The position numbers and the translations under genes are program-made. A DNA stretch of 64,000 bases from Eulemur rufifrons (lineage: Eukaryota; Chordata; Mammalia; Primates; Lemuridae), in contig NC_090989.1 of NCBI RefSeq assembly GCF_041146395.1, forward strand, positions 247,556,843-247,620,842, in the 5' to 3' direction. Below the pieces are notes generated by a model that was not told where the DNA came from, ran no database searches, and was given only the letters and a program-made list of their open reading frames with translations. This document shows positions 61,340 to 64,000 of the stretch, piece by piece (positions within the stretch are counted from its first letter, which is position 1; each line of letters opens with the position of its first letter).

Positions 61340-61568
61340 ATTAAAGAAAGGATCTAGAGTCACAAGATATGTGTTAAATTGGTAGTCTGAACTAACTTGT
61401 AGTATGACCTTAACCAAAGCATTTGATCTCTTTTTCTTCTCTTCTATAACCAAAGAAAATAAAATCTTTTTAACAGGATTGTTTTGAAGGTGAATGAGAA
61501 AACTCATAAGAATATGCTTTGTAGACCATGAAGGTTGCACACATATTAATATTAATAGTTATTGAAAC
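61340..61568 (+). mobile_element. MIR, sense
   Basis: 'ggatctagagtcacaagata', 'aacttgtagtatgaccttaa', 'ccaaagcatttgatctcttt', 'aggattgttttgaaggtgaa' and 'gaatatgctttgtagacc' follow the MIR from its tRNA-related part to the tail. Confidence 0.78.
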
Positions 61569-64000
61569 TTATTTTATGAAGGCATATCTTTTCCCTACTT
61601 GGCCCAAAACTATAAGTTTTATTTGTTTCAACTCCTTCATTCTTTATATCTAATCCATCGCAAGTTCTATTACAAAACATTCCATTATAAAGCAAAAGTT
61701 ATTTCCTTTCTTTTCCCACCAATGCCGCCCCCTCAGTTTCTTTTCTACTACTCTGACATTGTCCTCAAAATGGGTGGGTTTACCTAACTAAAGTGGCTAT
61801 CTATAATTTGGTGAGGGTATAGGAAGATGTAAAGTCAGAACAAATAGTTGAGAAGAATTGAAAGGGTCCAGGTAGGCTGTTAAAATAGAGTGAGAATTGG
61901 AAGTCTGCAAGTCAGAAAATCAAGTAAGTGTCTGGCAAGCAGGAATCAAACTGCAGACAGATAAAGAAAGGCAAAAGATACATGGCATAAATATCAACTT
62001 TCTACTGAACCCATGCTGACATCAAGAACTTCCATCTGCTTTCCCAAAGCTTGCCATCCTGAGTTTCCTGATTTCAGTCAGAGCAGCTCATTTGTATCTT
62101 TTTTTTTATATTGGAATTTCTATATATACATTCTTTAAGGAAAATGTGGTTTCTTGTTAAAAACTTTGGAAGCCACCATTCTGCTTAATTAGTCCTCCTG
62201 CGTAGTAATGTAGGTGTACTTGCTCTTTCCCAAATATTCAGTACACTTTTCCCTCTCTGCTTACAGCCTGCTCTCTATGCCAGCCTCAGACTCAATGTCC
62301 TTCCTATCTTCTAGGTTCTCTTATTGAAATTTCCTCCATGGTTTATGACCTAGCTGATATAGTCCCAATTCTGAATTAACACCTGAAGGAACTTCTCTTA
62401 CTTTCTCTTTACAGTGTGTTTTTTTTTTTTTTTTTTTTTTTAGCATTTAGCATTTGGCAATTTCACACATCATATTGCCAGGTGTCTGACATATGCAGAT
62501 GCCTGCTGATTTCTTCACACTGGATCATAAGTGCACTCTCAAAAGTATCAATAATGGTTTGCATGCTTTTTATTTCTCCTACTGCATTTTGCCTATATGA
62601 GGGGCCCCTTAATAGTTTTAAGTAAATATAAGTTGACTGATGACATAATTAGCTTATTCAGACCTTTCTTTTTTAACCATAAATGGATTCTAATGATTTT
62701 AGAAAAAAAGCAATAATAGCCTGGAAAAAATAAAAAGCATATTAATTTTCATTGTGTACAAAAACACCCAGATGAATTCTTTCTTTAATCACAAAGCAAG
62801 CATCAGACCTCAAAGGGTACTTCTGTAATGCTGTATGTTGGGTTTAAAATATATTTTTTCATTATTTGGATGATTTCAAGCTACAATTTTAAAAGTAGCA
62901 ATTTTCCACACACAGAAAATTTCTATCATCTATTCCATCTCTTAGACAAAGTTAATCCTTTTGGGTTTCACAATGCCAAAAGATTTTGAAAGAAATTTCA
63001 CTCTTTTTTAACTGAACTGAAGATATACTATTTCATCTAAATTGTTTGAAAGTTTTAGTTAATTTAATATTATTAATAAAAGTCAAATTAATAAAAATAA
63101 TACACACAAAACCAATGGTTTTATTTGAGTATACACTATGGAAGAGTTGAGCTCCTTAGTGGGTGAGAGAAAATAGGAAGAGTGTATTCCTCTGAGGAAG
63201 AGGAAAGAGAAAGAAAACCCTTTAGCGATACAAAATTTGCATGGTTTCAGTTGAATTGGGGAAAATATTCTTGTCTCTCAACTTACGCACTGTGGTCTAT
63301 AATCATAGTTGGTCTAGAATTACTTTATTCTTGCCTCTCTAGCCTACATTTCTTGACCTACTTACTGACAATCTCTTCTCATGTTTGTCAAGGTAATGTA
63401 TCCATTCTATGCAATCTGAGGTTTTGCCTCCCAATCTACCAATGATGAAGATAAAGGAGAGATATAAGCACTGAGATGTCAAGTACAATGTGGGTAGATC
63501 AATACTGAAAAAATGATGAAGACAATAGAGGGCCAAGAATGCCCAGGAGGAAGGTAGGAGAAAATCTCTCAGAATAGAAGTGAAAGGTTGGGGCCACACA
63601 GTCCTTCTTCCTAAACCATTCAGTTGATTCGGAAAAGATCTTTGAGGAACCTGGGGAAGTTATCTTGAAGCCAATAAAATTAGCATAAATGACTCTTTTC
63701 AGAGTAAAATTTGAAATATGTAATTGACTTCATGGCATAGGCACCCCATATGTTAATGCCATTTCCTATATGGTTCCTGTAGCACTAGAGTCATAATATT
63801 ATTTTGCATGATGCCAAGACACAAAGCAGCAGGGCTGAATGGGGATTTGGTTAACTTAACTGAACAACCTTTGGGCAGGTAGAGGTGACATCTAAAGGGT
63901 TAAAGGTAAAATGGCACTGAAGTATCAGAAAAACACACTAACCAATCAGAACAGCCAGGGCTGTGAATAAACTTAATAGCTAGACCAGTGTATGTTATCT
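61569..64000. other. Non-genic DNA with a T run
   Basis: The T run at 62419-62441 (23 T) is followed by a short duplication of 'agcattt'. Nothing after it is recognisable as a retroposon body. The rest has no gene or repeat family I can name. Confidence 0.5.

Noticed and set aside
1..64000. CRISPR arrays, bacterial operons, riboswitches, integrated prokaryotic DNA
   Set aside because: Repeat content is wholly mammalian, no regularly spaced repeats exist, and no prokaryotic-type coding density is present.

Overview
This window reads as AT-rich, intergenic or deep-intronic DNA from a strepsirrhine primate, most likely a lemur. I found no protein-coding exon, tRNA, rRNA, CRISPR array or bacterial-type gene. 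All open frames are short and are explained by chance or by retrotransposon remnants. Three things support the organism call. A complete Alu at 5304-5645 has the long lemur-type left arm. A family of L1 3' ends shares the tail 'gggggtacaaaag' next to a C-rich tract ending 'ccccccgagtc', unlike the human L1 tail. The mammal-wide background is that of a eutherian (MIR, L2, MLT1/MST LTRs, MER5A, MER2/Tigger). Family names come from remembered consensus sequences, not from a search.

Layout. 1-5.7 kb holds two old L1 fragments (one internally deleted) and the lemur Alu. 5.7-16.5 kb is mostly unassigned AT-rich sequence with scattered MIR and L2, plus two notable hairpin regions (13.6 and 14.5 kb). 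16.5-18.7 kb is a transposon pile-up: an L2 interrupted by an Alu, a MER2 and a second Tigger-type element, followed by an MLT1 LTR. 18.9-25 kb has L1 tails, MIR, L2 and a Tigger remnant of about 617 bp. 26.8-29.3 kb contains a pair of related, unidentified 150-165 bp segments, each followed by a microsatellite. 30.3-31.0 kb is an L1 insertion with a fragment of U6 snRNA at its 5' junction. 31.1-32.9 kb is a long antisense L2. 33.5-34.3 kb looks like non-repetitive, possibly conserved regulatory DNA. 35-37.8 kb has two young L1 tails, one of which appears to carry a 3' transduction. 39-48 kb is rich in MIR and L2, including a 1.2 kb sense L2. 49.9-52.7 kb has an L1 with an ORF2 C-terminal remnant, a probable L2 and an MST-like LTR. 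55-61.6 kb has L2, MIR, a hAT-type element, an unassigned less AT-rich block (57.6-59.25 kb) and a split MLT1 LTR. The last 2.4 kb shows nothing identifiable.

No genes act together here. The content is a record of retrotransposition and DNA transposition, with a few candidate RNA hairpins and one candidate regulatory block. The strongest observations are the inverted U6 fragment at an L1 5' junction (30983-31011), where the target-site duplication overlaps the U6 match, and a probable L1 3' transduction bounded by a 14-bp target-site duplication (37284-37756).
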